Counted from the first letter of the stretch, positions 1-9,328 are shown. The stretch: DNA of 64,000 nucleotides from Macrococcus equipercicus (GCF_004359525.2 NZ_SCWC02000003.1:124001-188000); one strand, 5' to 3'. Notes: a model not told the origin generated them from the letters alone. Translations and numbers: made by a program.

Positions 1-374
1 CGGTCAATTCATCATTTGAACCACTGATTGAATCATTAGTGGCGACTGCCAATGCAACATCAGTGCGTGAGTTCGGCCGTGAAAGCAAACGACTTCATTA
101 CTTCAATGGCATCAGTGACCTCAGCTACGCGAAATATGATGCGGACAGTACAAGTGATGCTATTTATGAACATAATACGCCGTCATTCAATAAAACATAT
201 CATATTCCATTTGATGATATTAAAGCTAATAATGCCCCTGTGCTGAACTGCGGGCCGATCGGCAAAGATGCTCATAAAGTGACTGAGCGCCTCAATAAGA
301 AAAATGCCTTTGAAGAACTGCCCGTACTGCTGGAAACGTTAATTAAAGAACACTTTCTTGTTACAGTTAAATAA
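1..374 (+). CDS. rocB: RocB-like M20-family hydrolase, C-terminal fragment
   Basis: The reading frame is open from base 3 to the stop at 372-374, so about 123 C-terminal residues of a longer protein are present. The GISDLSY segment, the GPIGKDAH segment and the final LPVLLETLIKEHF resemble the C-terminus of the arginine-utilisation protein RocB, a zinc-dependent peptidase-like protein of the M20/M25/M40 group. In that group a histidine in the GxxGKDxH segment belongs to the catalytic domain. The start and first metal ligands lie outside the window. The family call is by remembered similarity; the physiological substrate is not established. A strong terminator follows directly. Confidence 0.68.
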   Translation, partial: VNSSFEPLIESLVATANATSVREFGRESKRLHYFNGISDLSYAKYDADSTSDAIYEHNTPSFNKTYHIPFDDIKANNAPVLNCGPIGKDAHKVTERLNKKNAFEELPVLLETLIKEHFLVTVK

Positions 375-376
375 TT

Positions 377-407
377 AAAAAGCTGCAGCGGACTGCAGCT
401 TTTTTTA
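377..407 (+). terminator. Intrinsic terminator after the RocB-like gene
   Basis: GCTGCAG and CTGCAGC form a perfect stem around a short loop, flanked by A-rich and T7 tracts. It begins three bases after the stop codon. Confidence 0.85.
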
Positions 408-466
408 TAATGTACAACTATTGGTAAATGAGGGTATGAGTGCAATAAGAAAACGGAGGGATCATT

Positions 467-937
467 ATGAACCAACTTTCCAGTGAACATACCGCATCCG
501 CTTATACGAAACAGAGCCGCTGGTCAGGCTTTTTGTTCGGCTTAGGGCTCGTTGCATTTCTTGATGAAACAGTATTTCATCAGCTGCTGCATTGGCATCA
601 TTTCTATGATAAGTCTACGGAGACAATCGGTATTGTCTCAGATGGGTTATTAAATTCAGGAGCAGGATTTGTGCTGATTTTCGGCTTGTTTCTTCTGGCT
701 GATTTCAGGCGCCGTCATTTAATGGACTGGAAATTCTGGATAGGACACGTGCTGATGGGGATGGGAACCTTTCAGCTGTTTGATGGGACCATCAACCATA
801 AGCTGTTCGGCATTCATCAGATTAGATACGTTGACAATTTAATCGTCTATGATATTGGCTGGCATATTGTAGCGCTGCTGTTACTCATTGGCGGCTTTAT
901 GCTCGCTAGACATGCTGAGAAGCAGGGCACGAAATGA
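467..937 (+). CDS. DUF2243 membrane protein
   Basis: A 156-residue integral membrane protein with about four hydrophobic segments and a histidine-rich first half (LLHWHHFYD near residues 40-50) followed by DGLLNSGAG and DGTINHKLFGIHQ. These motifs fit the DUF2243 family. The start is an ATG 8 bases after a GGAGG ribosome site. The stop overlaps the ctaG start (ATGA), so the two are translationally coupled. DUF2243 genes are often found beside CtaG-type oxidase assembly genes, which suggests a membrane role linked to cytochrome oxidase or copper, but no biochemical function is known to me. Confidence 0.85.
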   Translation: MNQLSSEHTASAYTKQSRWSGFLFGLGLVAFLDETVFHQLLHWHHFYDKSTETIGIVSDGLLNSGAGFVLIFGLFLLADFRRRHLMDWKFWIGHVLMGMGTFQLFDGTINHKLFGIHQIRYVDNLIVYDIGWHIVALLLLIGGFMLARHAEKQGTK

Positions 938-1713
938 ACCATATGAACCACATGTTGCCGCTGCCGTTGTCATTAGTTATACTAGCGGCAGCCGGCATAC
1001 TCATTATTTACTATCTTCATCTGATGATTATGAGCCAGCAGCGACTTCGAAAATGGCCAATCTACCGGCTGCTGTGCTGGGTGACAGGTATTGTGATGGC
1101 CACGGCTGTAATGGTCGGACCATTAGCTGACCGGATGCATAGCAGCTTCATTCTTCATATGTATGGCCATTTAATGCTTGGCATGCTGGCGCCTTTATTG
1201 TTAGTGCTGTCTGCGCCGATGACACTATTGCTGCGCAGTCTGCAGGTCAAACATGCCCGGCAGGTGACGAGGCTATTATCAGCACGTTACGTCAAATTTA
1301 TTACTCATCCTGTCACTGCCGCTATATTAAATGTTGGCGGGTTATGGGTGCTTTATCGGACGGATTTATATCACTTGATGCATGAGTCGCTTATTATACT
1401 GCTGCTCGTTCATCTGCATATTTTTCTGGCGGGTTATTTATTCACCGCAGCCTTCGTCTATATCGATCCTATCGCTCATCGCTTCAGCTTTAAATATCGG
1501 GCTATCGTCCTGATCATTTCGCTGGCAGCCCATCAAATATTAGCAAAGTCGCTTTATCCTTACCCGCCGGCAGGTGTAAGCAGACCTGATGCACAAGTCG
1601 GAGCGCAGGTGATGTACTACGGTGGTGATCTCATTGATTATGCGATCATCTTTCTATTGTGCCTCGAATGGTACAAAGCAGTAAGACCGGGGAAAGTCAT
1701 AAGACAACAATAG
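934..1713 (+). CDS. ctaG: CtaG-type cytochrome c oxidase assembly factor
   Basis: A 259-residue polytopic membrane protein with about seven hydrophobic stretches. The HMYGHLMLGMLAPLLLVLSAP region and the later HQILAKSLYPYPPAG segment are typical of the caa3_CtaG family, which assists assembly of heme-copper oxidases, probably through copper delivery. The early MNHMNHM is methionine- and histidine-rich, consistent with metal handling (inference). It overlaps the DUF2243 gene by 4 bases and ends inside a hairpin shared with convergent mprF. Confidence 0.85.
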   Translation: MNHMNHMLPLPLSLVILAAAGILIIYYLHLMIMSQQRLRKWPIYRLLCWVTGIVMATAVMVGPLADRMHSSFILHMYGHLMLGMLAPLLLVLSAPMTLLLRSLQVKHARQVTRLLSARYVKFITHPVTAAILNVGGLWVLYRTDLYHLMHESLIILLLVHLHIFLAGYLFTAAFVYIDPIAHRFSFKYRAIVLIISLAAHQILAKSLYPYPPAGVSRPDAQVGAQVMYYGGDLIDYAIIFLLCLEWYKAVRPGKVIRQQ

Positions 1714-1740
1714 GGAGCCCTCGGGCTCCCTATTGTTTTT
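1706..1740. terminator. Bidirectional terminator shared by ctaG and mprF
   Basis: AACAATAGGGAGCCC and GGGCTCCCTATTGTT form a perfect 15-bp stem around a 2-base spacer, followed on the plus strand by a T-run. The ctaG stop (1711-1713) and the mprF stop (1730-1732) both lie inside the stem. Confidence 0.9.
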
Positions 1741-4252
1741 TATTGATAGTGATGCTGACTCGGATAAGATTCCAGGCAAGAGACGTATACTTCCGGTAAA
1801 CTAAATAACGGCTCTCCCATAATGGATTGAATTTTTGTTTGTACTTCCTTAGCCCTTGAAAACTATAGTAGTTATTGAAATGTTCAAAAACATTGCCTGC
1901 TACTTTTTCCCGTATGTAGGCATGCCGGTTCTGACCGACATTCGATAATGTTGCCATCCCCATATTGAAGTAAGTATATTCTTGCTGCTGGGCATACTGC
2001 AGCATATAAAGATAGAGTGCATCCATCATCGGCATGTCCATTTCTGGGCGCCAGCGAATTAAGTCCACTGACAATGTGCCGTTATAATAAGTCGGCATTA
2101 AACTGCAGAAACCCGCAATTTCCGTGTCACTCGCAATAACAGCGATCGGTGCCTGATTAAGATAATCACGGTTAAATGAGCCAACAGAGAAACTCATTTC
2201 CTCTTTTCCGCTGAGCCAGCGGTCACTGACTGCTTTTAGTTGTGAATAAACCGCATCTGTTAATGGTGGTTCGATGATTTTAAAATGATAGCCTTCTTTT
2301 TCTACTTTGTTCATCGTCGCCCGGAATGCGCGCTGTTTTTTGCCGCTGACGGTGAATGTGCTTAAATCAATCAATGCTTCTTCACCGAGCTTGAAGAAGC
2401 TGTTGCCGTATTCATGATAAAGCGACATATATTTTTCCTGGACTTGGTAGAAGACAACATCGTGACCGAGAAAAGTGGTTTTATCATAAAAGTTGTTGAG
2501 CAGCTCTATGAACTTATCGGAATTACCGATTGGATCACCAAGCACAATGCAGGCGTTCATTGTTTTTCTGTACATCAAGAAAGCATCGGCCTCTTCATTG
2601 ATGAAGAATGATTTATCGCCGCTCAGTGAAAGATGGCTGACATAATTGCCGCCGTATTCCGATATAATGCCGCATAACGTCTCATAACTAACAGGACAAT
2701 TCAGCAGGCTGTCATATCTTTTTGAATAGGAACGTGTGATAATCATTCCAACCAGTAAGTACAGCAGGATGGCTATCCACGCCAGTACATTGAGTAATGT
2801 CAGGTTGAAATTGTTGATTTTAGAGTTGTATAAATCAAGAATATTAACAGTCAGCCATTGATTGATTATTAAAATAGCTGCAATGACCACAATGCTTATA
2901 AGTACGGTAATAGGGGTGATGCTTCGCTTGATTGACTTTGCTTTACTGTACCGATAGCCGAGCATCAGCGTCAACAGCGCAAGCCAGCTGTAAGAAATAA
3001 TAGTACCATACGATAGGGCGGTCGTTGCAATCAACATCAATGTTGAAATAATGCTCATCAAAATACCACGTTTTGTGTTGTGCATCACACCATTTGAGCA
3101 GATCAGCAGCGCAAGACTCGCAGTTATATGGAACACAATAATGATGGAATGATAAGTGTATTGATTTGTATAGAGTGCATCATAAATAATTAGAAAATGA
3201 TTGAAATAATAAATGACGCTGGTAATAATGCAGAACAATGCCAGCAAAATACCTTGAAACTGATAAGGCATATCTTTTTGCAGTCCTTTAAAGAAAGAGG
3301 TTGTTTCCATTGCTGAATTAATAAGTCTGTTCTCTTCTAAATAAGATTTTGCAGGTTCCTTATAGACAACAATAGAAAGGACAAGTGCTACGAGCGACGG
3401 AAAGAAATAATAGACAGCTCGATACAGCAGTAGTGAAAGTAATACCTTATCTTCAGGAATACCGTATGCTTTAAGGTTAATCAGTATAACAAGGTCAAAC
3501 GTGCCGAATCCACCAGGCATCATACTAAGTATGCCGGCCAGAGCGGCTGTGACAATCATGCCGGCAAGCACAGTGAAACTGATTTTAATATCAAGCGTCA
3601 GCAGAATGAAGTAGAACAATAAAATAATGCTCAACCAGTCAAGGAGAGACACCATGATAAACTGCAGGCCGAGCCAGCGGTTGCCGGGAATGGCAGGCTT
3701 GATGATAGACCAGAGAATATAAAATATTAAGTATAGACTGCCGACATAAATAATATACTTACTCCAGTAAACATGATGAGTAAGTGAAGAAATATCAAAG
3801 ACATCGAACACCATCAATAGAGATAAGACACTGAGACCGCTGAGCATGGAAAATAGTAACAAAGTAATGGATTTTGACAATTGCTTTTTGTCAGTTGTAA
3901 ACGGTGAATAAGCAAAAAATCTTAAACCCGCCCCTATAAAGCCACCGAGGCCGAGAATATTATTGAGTGTGCAAATAATGTAACTGACAGCCGCCGTATG
4001 TTTGACCGGCATATTGATTTTCAGTGCACGCGTCAGAATGAAATCGTAGAGTGTCAAAACCATGACCGACAATAGACCGAGCAAAATCAGCTCGACTAAA
4101 GATAAGGTGGACATGTCTCTAAAGGCATTAATCGTCTGCCGTAAATTAATGGCAGAAAGTTCTTTTACCAGCATGACGGTGACAATAATGCTGATTAAAA
4201 TAACAGCTGTCAGCTGCAGTGGTAATTTGATTTTGTTACTGTTGAAATTCAT
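1730..4252 (-). CDS. mprF: Phosphatidylglycerol lysyltransferase / flippase MprF
   Basis: An 840-residue protein, the same length as staphylococcal MprF. The first ~500 residues hold about 13-14 transmembrane segments (the flippase part, with a MMPGGFGTFD-like signature near residue 245). The C-terminal ~300 residues are a soluble DUF2156/GNAT-fold domain that transfers lysine from Lys-tRNA to phosphatidylglycerol. Family role: making and exposing lysyl-phosphatidylglycerol, giving resistance to cationic peptides and daptomycin. GAGGTG lies 7 bases before the ATG. It follows the C39-like gene by 21 bases, so the two are probably cotranscribed, which is unusual as far as I know. Confidence 0.95.
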   Translation of the reverse strand: MNFNSNKIKLPLQLTAVILISIIVTVMLVKELSAINLRQTINAFRDMSTLSLVELILLGLLSVMVLTLYDFILTRALKINMPVKHTAAVSYIICTLNNILGLGGFIGAGLRFFAYSPFTTDKKQLSKSITLLLFSMLSGLSVLSLLMVFDVFDISSLTHHVYWSKYIIYVGSLYLIFYILWSIIKPAIPGNRWLGLQFIMVSLLDWLSIILLFYFILLTLDIKISFTVLAGMIVTAALAGILSMMPGGFGTFDLVILINLKAYGIPEDKVLLSLLLYRAVYYFFPSLVALVLSIVVYKEPAKSYLEENRLINSAMETTSFFKGLQKDMPYQFQGILLALFCIITSVIYYFNHFLIIYDALYTNQYTYHSIIIVFHITASLALLICSNGVMHNTKRGILMSIISTLMLIATTALSYGTIISYSWLALLTLMLGYRYSKAKSIKRSITPITVLISIVVIAAILIINQWLTVNILDLYNSKINNFNLTLLNVLAWIAILLYLLVGMIITRSYSKRYDSLLNCPVSYETLCGIISEYGGNYVSHLSLSGDKSFFINEEADAFLMYRKTMNACIVLGDPIGNSDKFIELLNNFYDKTTFLGHDVVFYQVQEKYMSLYHEYGNSFFKLGEEALIDLSTFTVSGKKQRAFRATMNKVEKEGYHFKIIEPPLTDAVYSQLKAVSDRWLSGKEEMSFSVGSFNRDYLNQAPIAVIASDTEIAGFCSLMPTYYNGTLSVDLIRWRPEMDMPMMDALYLYMLQYAQQQEYTYFNMGMATLSNVGQNRHAYIREKVAGNVFEHFNNYYSFQGLRKYKQKFNPLWESRYLVYRKYTSLAWNLIRVSITINKKQ

Positions 4253-4273
4253 AAAGCACCTCGTTAAATTGGG

Positions 4274-4882
4274 TTAAGATTGTTTGTAAAGGCACATGCG
4301 ACCAGGTGCGTCATAGCTCTTTGTCAGTTGTTGTTTACGCATTCTATGAATCTGCCGTTTGCTTGGCCATAGTGCAGGCAGCAACAGCTGGTGAAACTGC
4401 ATCCATAATGGATCAATGAAATAATAATAGCGATCATCGTAACCGATCAGCACGGTTACATGAATATTGGATACCCAGTGTTTCAAGCCGCTGCTTGTTT
4501 TAAAGCGTCGTCTCATAGGCGGTACACCGAGATGAGTATGGTACAGCATGACCGGCTGTCCGCCGTCCAGCACGGTTTCAAGATAAGACAAAGGCTGACC
4601 AGAGCCATCGATGATAGCCGAATCGAATTGCTGTAAGTAAGGAACAAGCGCAGACGGGAAAATCGTCTGATGGACGCCGGGTTTAATCATCAAAGGATGT
4701 CCTACATAGCCGATTTCGGGGTTGTCAGGATGCGTCGGCCACTGTTTCATTAAGTCACTCGCAGGAATTGAATGGTGATTATACTGCAGAATCATAGCAG
4801 CAGCAACGCCTTCACAGCCCATAATCATAGGTTTAGGAGCTAATTGACTGATAGGTTTAACGGGCAGAAGTGATGGTCTCAT
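4274..4882 (-). CDS. C39-like (Peptidase_C39_2) cysteine protease-fold protein
   Basis: A 202-residue protein with Gln13, Cys23 in MGCEGVA, His141 in SNIHVTVLIGYDD and Asp157 in YYYFIDPLW, the order expected for a Peptidase_C39_2 papain-like active site. There is no signal peptide or membrane helix, so it should be cytoplasmic unless exported by a partner. It sits 21 bases upstream of mprF in the same direction, with its own promoter at 4923-4951. Substrate unknown; a peptidase, amidase or acyl-transfer role at the membrane surface is possible. Confidence 0.75.
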   Translation of the reverse strand: MRPSLLPVKPISQLAPKPMIMGCEGVAAAMILQYNHHSIPASDLMKQWPTHPDNPEIGYVGHPLMIKPGVHQTIFPSALVPYLQQFDSAIIDGSGQPLSYLETVLDGGQPVMLYHTHLGVPPMRRRFKTSSGLKHWVSNIHVTVLIGYDDRYYYFIDPLWMQFHQLLLPALWPSKRQIHRMRKQQLTKSYDAPGRMCLYKQS

Positions 4883-4922
4883 AAGAAACAGCTCCTTTAT
4901 TGAAATATGATATATATTCTTC

Positions 4923-4951
4923 AGTATATGTCTATTCTATAGTTCATGCAA
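4923..4951 (-). promoter_or_regulatory. Sigma-A promoter for the C39-like gene and mprF
   Basis: On the minus strand TTGCAT (4946-4951), a 17-base spacer, then TATACT (4923-4928). It lies about 40 bases before the start codon. Confidence 0.65.
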
Positions 4952-5030
4952 TAAAGGTAGTAGTGTCTAATGACTATACTGTCGGTTATAATAAGGGGGA
5001 ATAACTACTGACAAATGATAGGAGTTTTAT

Positions 5031-6332
5031 ATGAAACGCGATATTAGATTGATGCTGTCTGTACCTGTATTAAGTTGGGCATTATACGATTTCAGCAATA
5101 CGATTTTCAGCGCGAATATCATTACATTATTCTTTCCTCAGTTTGTCACCGAACAGCTTGGCAAAGATCCGGTGACCGAGCAGCTGGCTTCTACGTGGAT
5201 TGCCTATTCGGCCAGTGCTGCCGCCCTGCTGCTGATCATTTTAAGTCCGATTTATGGTGTTTACATCGACCGGACGAACAAGAAGAAGCAGTGGATTATC
5301 TGGTTCAGTCTTCTCGTATTTATCAGCACAGTGTTAATGGGTATAACATACGATTCACAGTTAAATGGAAAAGTTTTCGGTGTGCCGTTATCTTTTCTGC
5401 TGATCATCATTTTATTTACCATCGCTAAATTCAGCTATAACTCGAGTCTTGTCTTTTATGATGCCATGATGAGCAGACTCGCACCGAAAGAAGATCATGC
5501 GATTATTTCTGGATTCGGCGTTGCACTCGGCTATCTCGGAACACTTGTAGGCGTATTAAGCATCATGTGGCTTGTCGGTATGGACCATCCAGGTGACACA
5601 TTTATTCCGACAGCACTGCTCTTTCTGTTATTCAGCATCCCGATATTTTTGTACGGCAGAGACGGTGCTGACCCATCGACTACTGTTCAGCAGTCATCTT
5701 CTTTATTGTCAGGCTATCAGGAAGTAGTTACCACTTTTAAAATGGCAAAGAACGAGCCGGCCATTTACTTATTTTTAATTGTTTATTTCTTTTTAAATGA
5801 TGCGCTGGCAACTGCCATCAGCATGATGCAGCCTTATGCCACAACAGTCGTCGGTTTCTCAAACAGTGCGTTTATCGGAATATTTATGATGGCGACAGTG
5901 TTCAGTATTATCGGTGCCTTTGTCTTCGGCTATATTTCTAAACGAATAGGCTCAGTCAAGGCGCTGCAATGGGTTGCTTTAATATTAATGCTGGCATTAG
6001 TGCTTGCCAGTCTGCCGCTTGCGAAAGAGTGGTTTTACCTGTGTGCCATATTATTCGGCATTGCGATGGGATCAATATGGGTGATTTCAAGAACATTGAT
6101 TATTGAATTATCTCCTGAAGGCCATGAAGGTCAGTTTTTTGGGCTGTTTTCGATGAGCGGCAGATTATCTGCTGTCATGGGACCGTTTATTTACGGTACG
6201 ATTACCTGGGTCTTCAGTGATTACGGACCGCTGGCAAGCAGATTAGCAATACTGTCGCTGTTTGTCATGGCATTATTTGCATTTTTTATGCATTTTAGAG
6301 TAATTAAAGAAACGAGGAATATGAAGCTTTAA
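5031..6332 (+). CDS. UMF1-type MFS transporter
   Basis: A 433-residue protein with 12 hydrophobic segments. The N-terminal WALYDFSNTIFSANI motif is characteristic of the UMF1 family (related to fungal Atg22 vacuolar effluxers). TGAGG-type ribosome sites are absent, but GGAG precedes the ATG by 7 bases. A TATAAT element is present at 4987-4992. Bacterial UMF1 proteins are presumed efflux or uptake carriers for small organic solutes; the substrate cannot be told from sequence. The metallophosphoesterase gene follows after 24 bases and may share the transcript. Confidence 0.85.
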   Translation: MKRDIRLMLSVPVLSWALYDFSNTIFSANIITLFFPQFVTEQLGKDPVTEQLASTWIAYSASAAALLLIILSPIYGVYIDRTNKKKQWIIWFSLLVFISTVLMGITYDSQLNGKVFGVPLSFLLIIILFTIAKFSYNSSLVFYDAMMSRLAPKEDHAIISGFGVALGYLGTLVGVLSIMWLVGMDHPGDTFIPTALLFLLFSIPIFLYGRDGADPSTTVQQSSSLLSGYQEVVTTFKMAKNEPAIYLFLIVYFFLNDALATAISMMQPYATTVVGFSNSAFIGIFMMATVFSIIGAFVFGYISKRIGSVKALQWVALILMLALVLASLPLAKEWFYLCAILFGIAMGSIWVISRTLIIELSPEGHEGQFFGLFSMSGRLSAVMGPFIYGTITWVFSDYGPLASRLAILSLFVMALFAFFMHFRVIKETRNMKL

Positions 6333-6356
6333 GGACGATAAAATGAGGGGTTAATA

Positions 6357-7166
6357 ATGAAGATAGGAGTTATTTCTGATTTGCACTTTGACCGGGACAC
6401 GAAGCGGACCTTTGATGATTATGTCAAAGTGCTGTCAGCAGAAGTGAGCCGGCGGGATGTCACGTTGCTGTTAGTCGCGGGAGATATGTCGAATGATTAT
6501 GAGTTGTCCTATCGATTTATTGTGGCACTAAAACATCAGCTGAATATGGATGTGCTGTTCGTACCTGGCAACCATGACTACTGGCAAAGTGAAGACGAGC
6601 TCAATACATTAGCCGTCCATGATTATTTCAAGCAGCTGCCGGAATGTCTGATTGAGCGGCCTTATATTATCAATGATCAATGGGCGGTAGTCGGTCATAG
6701 CGGCTGGTACAATTATAGTTATGCGGACACGCGTTTTGATGAGGCTAAGCTTGCTGCAGGGAAGTTTAAAGGAAGCACTTGGCAGGACAAACTGTATATA
6801 GATTGGAAGGCGCCGGATAAAATAGTGTCCAGAGCATTTGCGGAAACAGTGCGGCGAGATATCGAACAAATGGGTGACCGGCATATTATTTTGATGACGC
6901 ATATGGTGACAGACAAGAAATTTACTGTGCCGCTGCCTCATAGAATCTTTGATTTTTATAATGCTTACATTGGAACATCTGATTTTGATGACATTTATAA
7001 CAAGTACGCTGTTAAATACAGCATTATGGGTCATGTCCACTTCCGAAAAACACTAGTTGAACGGGGTATTACTTACATTTGTGCGTGTCTCGGCTATACA
7101 AGACAGTGGCGGTCTGATGATTTACAACAAGAAGTAGCGAATGCGTTGTATGTCATTGAAATTTAA
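6357..7166 (+). CDS. Calcineurin-like metallophosphoesterase
   Basis: A 269-residue soluble protein carrying the metallophosphoesterase motifs in order: DLH (Asp8, His10), GDMSND (Asp43), GNHDYW (residues 71-76), a THMV histidine and GHVH near residue 225. These bind a dinuclear metal centre that hydrolyses phosphomonoesters or diesters. GAGGGG precedes the ATG. The gene follows the UMF1 transporter by 24 bases. Substrate unknown. Confidence 0.88.
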   Translation: MKIGVISDLHFDRDTKRTFDDYVKVLSAEVSRRDVTLLLVAGDMSNDYELSYRFIVALKHQLNMDVLFVPGNHDYWQSEDELNTLAVHDYFKQLPECLIERPYIINDQWAVVGHSGWYNYSYADTRFDEAKLAAGKFKGSTWQDKLYIDWKAPDKIVSRAFAETVRRDIEQMGDRHIILMTHMVTDKKFTVPLPHRIFDFYNAYIGTSDFDDIYNKYAVKYSIMGHVHFRKTLVERGITYICACLGYTRQWRSDDLQQEVANALYVIEI

Positions 7167-7175
7167 GGAAGTGAA

Positions 7176-7324
7176 ATGGAACCAGTCATGCGCGCTTATC
7201 ACTGCACATACATTATCGGTTTCGCATTATGTTTTCTGAAAACGTAGGCTATGACTTGTTGACAGAAATCATTAACTTCAATATTGAAGATAAAAAAGAT
7301 TGTAAAACATTCTGGAGAAAATAA
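7176..7324 (+). other. Intergenic stretch with two short frames, possible gene remnant
   Basis: After the phosphoesterase stop, GGAAG precedes an ATG at 7176 that opens a 23-codon frame. From 7229 another frame runs 31 codons to the stop at 7322-7324, directly at the terminator hairpin. The two are out of phase. This could be a decayed small gene or chance; I recognise no family. Confidence 0.25.
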
Positions 7325-7355
7325 GAGCATTCCTAAACAATAGGAATGCTCTTAT
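7321..7355. terminator. Bidirectional terminator between phosphoesterase and ABC exporter
   Basis: ATAAGAGCATTCCTA and its exact complement form a 15-bp stem with a 5-base loop. T-rich tails occur on both strands. Confidence 0.88.
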
Positions 7356-7367
7356 TATTTGAAAATG

Positions 7368-9122
7368 TTAATGGCCAAACTGCTGTTCCGTGAAAACTCG
7401 GTACATATCATGTGAGGCAATGAGCTGTTGATGTGTGCCGCTGCCTGTTAAATGACCGTTATCAATAAAATAGATGTTGTCGGAATTAATAATCGTTGAC
7501 AGCCGGTGCGCAATGACCAGCACTGTTCTTCCCTGCATCAATTCAGTCAAAGCATCCTGCACATACTTTTCGCTTCTTGCATCCAGGCTTGCCGTCGCCT
7601 CATCCAGCATTAAAATTTTGGGGTTGCGCAGAAATGCTCGAGCGATGCTGATCCGCTGCTTCTGACCGCCTGATAACTTAATACCGCGTTCACCGACCTC
7701 TGTCTCCAGTCCGTCTTCCAGCTCATCGATGAATTCTTTAGCGTATGAACGTTCAATGGCTTGTTCAATATCCGCTTCCTTGTATTCGCCCAGACGCGAA
7801 CCGTATAAAATATTGTCGCGAATCGTACCAGATGTAATAGCGCTTTCCTGGGCGACAAAACCGATATTGTCACGCAGCACGTTCATAGGAATATCTTTAA
7901 TATTGACACCATCTATTTCAATAGCGCCGCTGTCGACCTCGTAATAGCGTTCAATTAAAGAAAAAATAGTTGATTTACCGCTGCCGCTCGGTCCGACAAA
8001 AGCAACCGTCTGATTGCGGTCGGCATCAAATGTAATATTAGTAAGCACCGGTGTACCGTCAGTATAACTGAAACTTACTTGATCAAAATGCAGTGCACCG
8101 AATTCGAGGGATTCATGATGTGTCCCGGTATTCGGTTCCTCCTCATGTTTTAAAATATCAGCAATCCGTTCAGTAGCACCGAGTGCTTTGTTGTACTCAT
8201 TGAAAAACAAACCGAACGTCGTCAGCGGCATAATGATTTGAAATAAGTAAAGCAGGAAAGCGACGAGTTTACCGATCGTTAAAGTACCGTCCGCTACACG
8301 GATACCGCCGTAACCAATAATCAATAAAATCATAAGCATCATAACCGTCGACATTAAAGGGGATAAGTAAGCGTTAATTTTAGCTTCCTGCATCCCGAAA
8401 TGATAGAGATTTTGAATGCCGCGACGTGCTTTAAGCCGTTCCTCGTCTTCTCCATTAAACGACTTCATTAATCTTACTTCGCTCAAAGTTTCCTGTAGAT
8501 TTCCCGAGAAATCTGCTGTTTCGTTTTGCAGTGACCTTGATACTTTCGTCATTTGTCTGCCTAATGGAATAATGACCGCAATAGCGAGAGGGACTGCGAT
8601 GAACATTAAGAGCGACATTTTCCAGTCAAGTATGAAAAGAACGATGACTGAGCCGACAATAGTTAGTATACCGCTGATGACAGACGGAAAGTGTCGTGTG
8701 ATTAAATCTTTTAGAACAGAAGTGTCATTAACGATACGGCTGACAGATTCACCGCTTTTTGTCATGTCAAAATAGCTGACGGGCAACCTTAAAAATTTAT
8801 CCCATATTAATTCACGCAGCCCTTTAATGATGCTTTGGCCGACGTTTGCTAACACATAGTTCGAAATACCGGTAAAGACGGCACTGAGCAGGAAGACAAA
8901 GACGATTAATAGAATCAACTGTGTCGTAACAGAGTCTGCATCAAATCCGTCGATAAACCGCTGAGTCAACATCGGTACAACGAGTGAACTGAAAGTCCCT
9001 ATTAAAGTCAGTACGATGCCTAATATAAATAACCCTCTTTTAATCCCTGACCGTTTTAATAACTGATAAAAATCTGAAAACGTTGCGGACGGTCTTTCTC
9101 TTACTCTTTTTTCACGCGCCAT
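7368..9122 (-). CDS. Multidrug-type ABC exporter half-transporter (BmrA/LmrA-like)
   Basis: A 584-residue fused permease-ATPase. Six transmembrane segments occupy about residues 28-310. The nucleotide-binding domain has Walker A GPSGSGKST (377-385), signature LSGGQ (483-487), Walker B ILMLDEA with catalytic Glu508, D-loop SLD and an IAHR H-loop. It would act as a homodimer exporting drugs or lipids. It is monocistronic, with a promoter at 9169-9197 and a terminator at 7321-7355. It resembles B. subtilis BmrA and bacterial LmrA in layout; the true substrate is unknown. Confidence 0.9.
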   Translation of the reverse strand: MAREKRVRERPSATFSDFYQLLKRSGIKRGLFILGIVLTLIGTFSSLVVPMLTQRFIDGFDADSVTTQLILLIVFVFLLSAVFTGISNYVLANVGQSIIKGLRELIWDKFLRLPVSYFDMTKSGESVSRIVNDTSVLKDLITRHFPSVISGILTIVGSVIVLFILDWKMSLLMFIAVPLAIAVIIPLGRQMTKVSRSLQNETADFSGNLQETLSEVRLMKSFNGEDEERLKARRGIQNLYHFGMQEAKINAYLSPLMSTVMMLMILLIIGYGGIRVADGTLTIGKLVAFLLYLFQIIMPLTTFGLFFNEYNKALGATERIADILKHEEEPNTGTHHESLEFGALHFDQVSFSYTDGTPVLTNITFDADRNQTVAFVGPSGSGKSTIFSLIERYYEVDSGAIEIDGVNIKDIPMNVLRDNIGFVAQESAITSGTIRDNILYGSRLGEYKEADIEQAIERSYAKEFIDELEDGLETEVGERGIKLSGGQKQRISIARAFLRNPKILMLDEATASLDARSEKYVQDALTELMQGRTVLVIAHRLSTIINSDNIYFIDNGHLTGSGTHQQLIASHDMYRVFTEQQFGH

Positions 9123-9168
9123 ATTATTCCTCCGTTAGTCCTTATATTCATGTGATTAATTGATTCTT

Positions 9169-9197
9169 ACTTTAATCAGCCTGTAAATTGATGTCAA
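9169..9197 (-). promoter_or_regulatory. Promoter of the ABC exporter
   Basis: Consensus TTGACA (9192-9197 on the minus strand), a 17-base spacer and TAAAGT (9169-9174), about 45 bases before the start codon. Confidence 0.6.
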
Positions 9198-9258
9198 ATC
9201 ATTAGAATGACGTGAAAAGTAATGTTTTACACTTTTAATCAAATTACAAATTTTAGAC

Positions 9259-9286
9259 TTGCATCAGTAATTTAAATTGGTATAAT
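9259..9286 (+). promoter_or_regulatory. Promoter of the azoreductase gene
   Basis: TTGCAT (9259-9264), 16-base spacer, TATAAT (9281-9286), followed by GGCGG-type ribosome site before the azoR ATG. Confidence 0.75.
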
Positions 9287-9316
9287 AAATATATCAAATA
9301 TAATAAATATATAAAG
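9281..9316 (+). repeat. 18-bp tandem direct repeat over the azoR -10 region
   Basis: TATAATAAATATATCAAA (9281-9298) is followed at once by a near copy (9299-9316, differing only near its 3' end). The repeat duplicates the -10 box and could be a repressor site or a local duplication. Confidence 0.6.
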
Positions 9317-9328
9317 GCGGTTAATACT

